In this document: positions 6,537-8,161 of the stretch, in pieces
Position numbering within the stretch: the first letter of the stretch is position 1
Layout: each line of letters opens with the position of its first letter
DNA from: CAYTET01 sp964436975
Lineage (GTDB): Bacteria > Bacillota_I > Bacilli_A > Erysipelotrichales > Erysipelotrichaceae
Direction of reading: 5' to 3'
DNA: 8,161 nucleotides
NCBI GenBank assembly: GCA_964436975.1
Contig: CAYTET010000069.1
Location: 1-8,161 of the forward strand
The notes under the pieces: model-generated
What the model was told of the DNA's origin: nothing
Seen by the model: only the letters and a program-made list of their open reading frames with translations
Databases searched by the model: none
Translations under genes and position numbers: made by a program

Positions 6537-8161
6537 CAGGACTGGTGCCCCTTGAAGTAGACCAGCGTAGCCCCGGCGCCGCCCTGGGCCGAAGGAGCCA
6601 TTTCAAAATGATCAATAAACTGATAGGTTTTCAGTTTTTCCCAGACCGCCTGCCGCAGAACGCCCGAGCCGATGCCGTGAATCACCCGGACAAAGGGCGC
6701 CCGGGCCACAATGGCATCATCCAGATACTTGTCCAGCAGAGCCAGACCGTCATCCACGTGCTGGCCGACCAGATTGATTTCCGTGCTGAAAGAGACCGCG
6801 GCCCGCCGGTAAACCGGAGCGGCTGACTTTATTTCAACCGGGGCAGCTGTCTTAACCAGGCCGGCAGCCTTTGTTCGAACCCGGGTGCCGCCGCATTCAA
6901 TGATAGCGGTCTTTTTATCCAGTTCTTTAACCAGGCCAACCTGATTGCTCAAAACCACCTTCACCCAGTCGCCGACTTTGATGTCTTCCGAAGCGGTGCG
7001 GCCGGCCGTTTCCGGCTGAGTGTCCATGACCGCGATTTTATGCTGGATAACGGCAACATCCTGCTGCCGGTAGCGTTCCTGCTGCTTGAGCTGGCTTATT
7101 ATCTGGTCAGCCTCATCCTGGGTCTTTTCAACTATGTCAGCGGCCTGCTGGTTGGCCTGACTGATTATTTCGTCCTGGCGGGCCTGCTGGTCACTGATAA
7201 CTTTTTCCAGATGGGCTTTGGCCAGTTCCAGATCGTTGTTCTGGCTAACCAGTTTTTCCTGCAGCTGCCGGTTAACGGCCAGCTGGCTCTGCAGTTTTTC
7301 CGCCAGTTCATCTGAATCGGTCTGCTGCTCCTTTTTGAAGCGGCGGGCCTGGTCTATAACCTGTCTGTCAACACCGCAGCGGGCGGCAATATCAAAGGCA
7401 TTGGACTGGCCGACCAGTCCTTCAATGTAACGGTATGTCGGTTTTAAGGCGGCCGTGTCAAATTCCACACTGGCCAGCAGAACATCATCAAACTGATGGG
7501 CATAGCTCTTCAGTTTGGCGTAATGGGTTGTAGCAACCAGATAAACCTGTTTTTCCCTGAAATAAGCCAGCACGGCGCTGGCCAAAGCCTGACCTTCGGC
7601 CGGATCGGTTCCCGAACCCAGTTCATCCAGCAGCACCAGTGAATGGGACGTCGCCAGCCGGATAATATGCGCCAGCTTGCTGATATGGGCCGAGAAAGTC
7701 GACAGATCCTGCTGGATTGACTGCTGATCGCCGATGTCATAGAACAGCTGGTCATAAACCGGAATGCTGGCCTGCCGGCACGGCAGCGCAAAACCGGCCA
7801 GATGCATCACCACAAACAGGCCGATAAGTTTAAGGCTGACCGTCTTGCCACCGGTATTGGGACCGGTGATCAAAACCGTGCGCACGGGCGCCTTCAGATG
7901 ATAACTGTTGGCTACTACCCGGCTGCGCTCAATCAGCGGATGACGGCCGTCTTCAATGCTGAGATCATAGTTTTCACTGATGGCCCCCACCACGGCATCA
8001 TTGCTGTGAGCCCACTGGGCTTTGGCTGAAAGAGAATCCAGCAGGCCTAATGTCTGCAGATTGGCCCGGTAGCCGGCCGCATGCAGCTTGACCATCTGGC
8101 TCAGCGCAAACAGAATCCGGGCTATTTCCTGACGCTGCTGGTCTTCTTCCTGCTGGCCCTG
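6536..8161 (-). CDS. mutS2: Endonuclease MutS2 (N-terminus beyond right edge)
   Basis: The frame is open to the right edge, so this is the last 541 residues of a protein normally about 780 long; roughly the first 240 are outside. MutS2 lacks the mismatch-recognition domain of MutS. It has been linked to suppression of recombination and, in Bacillus subtilis, to binding and splitting collided ribosomes. Counting from the window edge, I see a clamp or core remnant at 1-60, then Walker A GPNTGGKT (100-107), the signature region around STFSAHISKL, Walker B LVLLDELGSGTD (175-186) and the TTHYAKLKSYA segment (211-221). A long Gln/Glu/Lys-rich coiled coil spans about 277-367, a KOW-like beta region about 393-432, and a C-terminal Smr domain about 459-541 with HGIGSGVLR. 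The usual LDLRG at the start of Smr reads INLVG here. The gene overlaps uvrC by one base. The true start and promoter are not in the window. Confidence 0.97.
   Translation of the reverse strand, partial: QGQQEEDQQRQEIARILFALSQMVKLHAAGYRANLQTLGLLDSLSAKAQWAHSNDAVVGAISENYDLSIEDGRHPLIERSRVVANSYHLKAPVRTVLITGPNTGGKTVSLKLIGLFVVMHLAGFALPCRQASIPVYDQLFYDIGDQQSIQQDLSTFSAHISKLAHIIRLATSHSLVLLDELGSGTDPAEGQALASAVLAYFREKQVYLVATTHYAKLKSYAHQFDDVLLASVEFDTAALKPTYRYIEGLVGQSNAFDIAARCGVDRQVIDQARRFKKEQQTDSDELAEKLQSQLAVNRQLQEKLVSQNNDLELAKAHLEKVISDQQARQDEIISQANQQAADIVEKTQDEADQIISQLKQQERYRQQDVAVIQHKIAVMDTQPETAGRTASEDIKVGDWVKVVLSNQVGLVKELDKKTAIIECGGTRVRTKAAGLVKTAAPVEIKSAAPVYRRAAVSFSTEINLVGQHVDDGLALLDKYLDDAIVARAPFVRVIHGIGSGVLRQAVWEKLKTYQFIDHFEMAPSAQGGAGATLVYFKGHQS

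Noticed and set aside
1..8161. A defence island, CRISPR array, toxin-antitoxin pair or other new system
   Set aside because: No regularly spaced repeats, cas-like genes, small paired ORFs or unknown multi-gene cassette are seen. Every gene over about 150 codons belongs to a known family.

Overview
The window looks like a chromosomal housekeeping segment from a low-complexity-free, roughly 50% GC bacterium of the Bacillota. The evidence is a MutS2-UvrC pair, a YfcE-like phosphodiesterase, a TypA/BipA whose N-terminus begins KIIN-LAVIAHVDAGKST, strong AGGAG ribosome-binding sites, and a tRNA gene with an encoded CCA end. An Erysipelotrichia-like or related lineage is my guess from the protein style, not something the sequence proves. 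A run of 10 N at 4204-4213 means this is a draft or metagenome scaffold.

Layout: every protein gene is on the minus strand, so the transcription order runs from the right edge leftwards. First comes mutS2 (6536-8161, N-terminus outside the window). It overlaps uvrC (4758-6536) by one base, and uvrC is followed after 39 bases by a YfcE-family metallophosphoesterase (4257-4718). These three probably form one transcription unit. A short intergenic stretch with an extended -10 promoter and the assembly gap leads to typA/bipA (about 2315-4162), whose start codon is not present in the sequence as given. typA ends at a symmetric hairpin (2280-2304) that also terminates a plus-strand tRNA-Arg(TCT) gene (2196-2272), the only plus-strand gene. 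Back to back with the tRNA promoter is a minus-strand promoter for a full-length ABC exporter subunit (256-2106). A second ABC exporter subunit, cut by the left edge (1-287), overlaps its end by 32 bases and has its own strong ribosome-binding site. Together they look like a heterodimeric exporter.

How the genes fit together: uvrC acts in nucleotide excision repair and mutS2 in recombination control or ribosome rescue, so the right half is genome and translation maintenance. typA is a ribosome-associated GTPase for stress and ribosome assembly. The ABC pair exports an unknown substrate, and nothing nearby identifies it. I found no mobile element, CRISPR array, phage gene, toxin-antitoxin or defence system, and I do not see a new biological system here. 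The most useful observations are the missing typA start beside the gap, and a consensus -10 element six bases from the ABC exporter's ATG, which suggests a leaderless mRNA.
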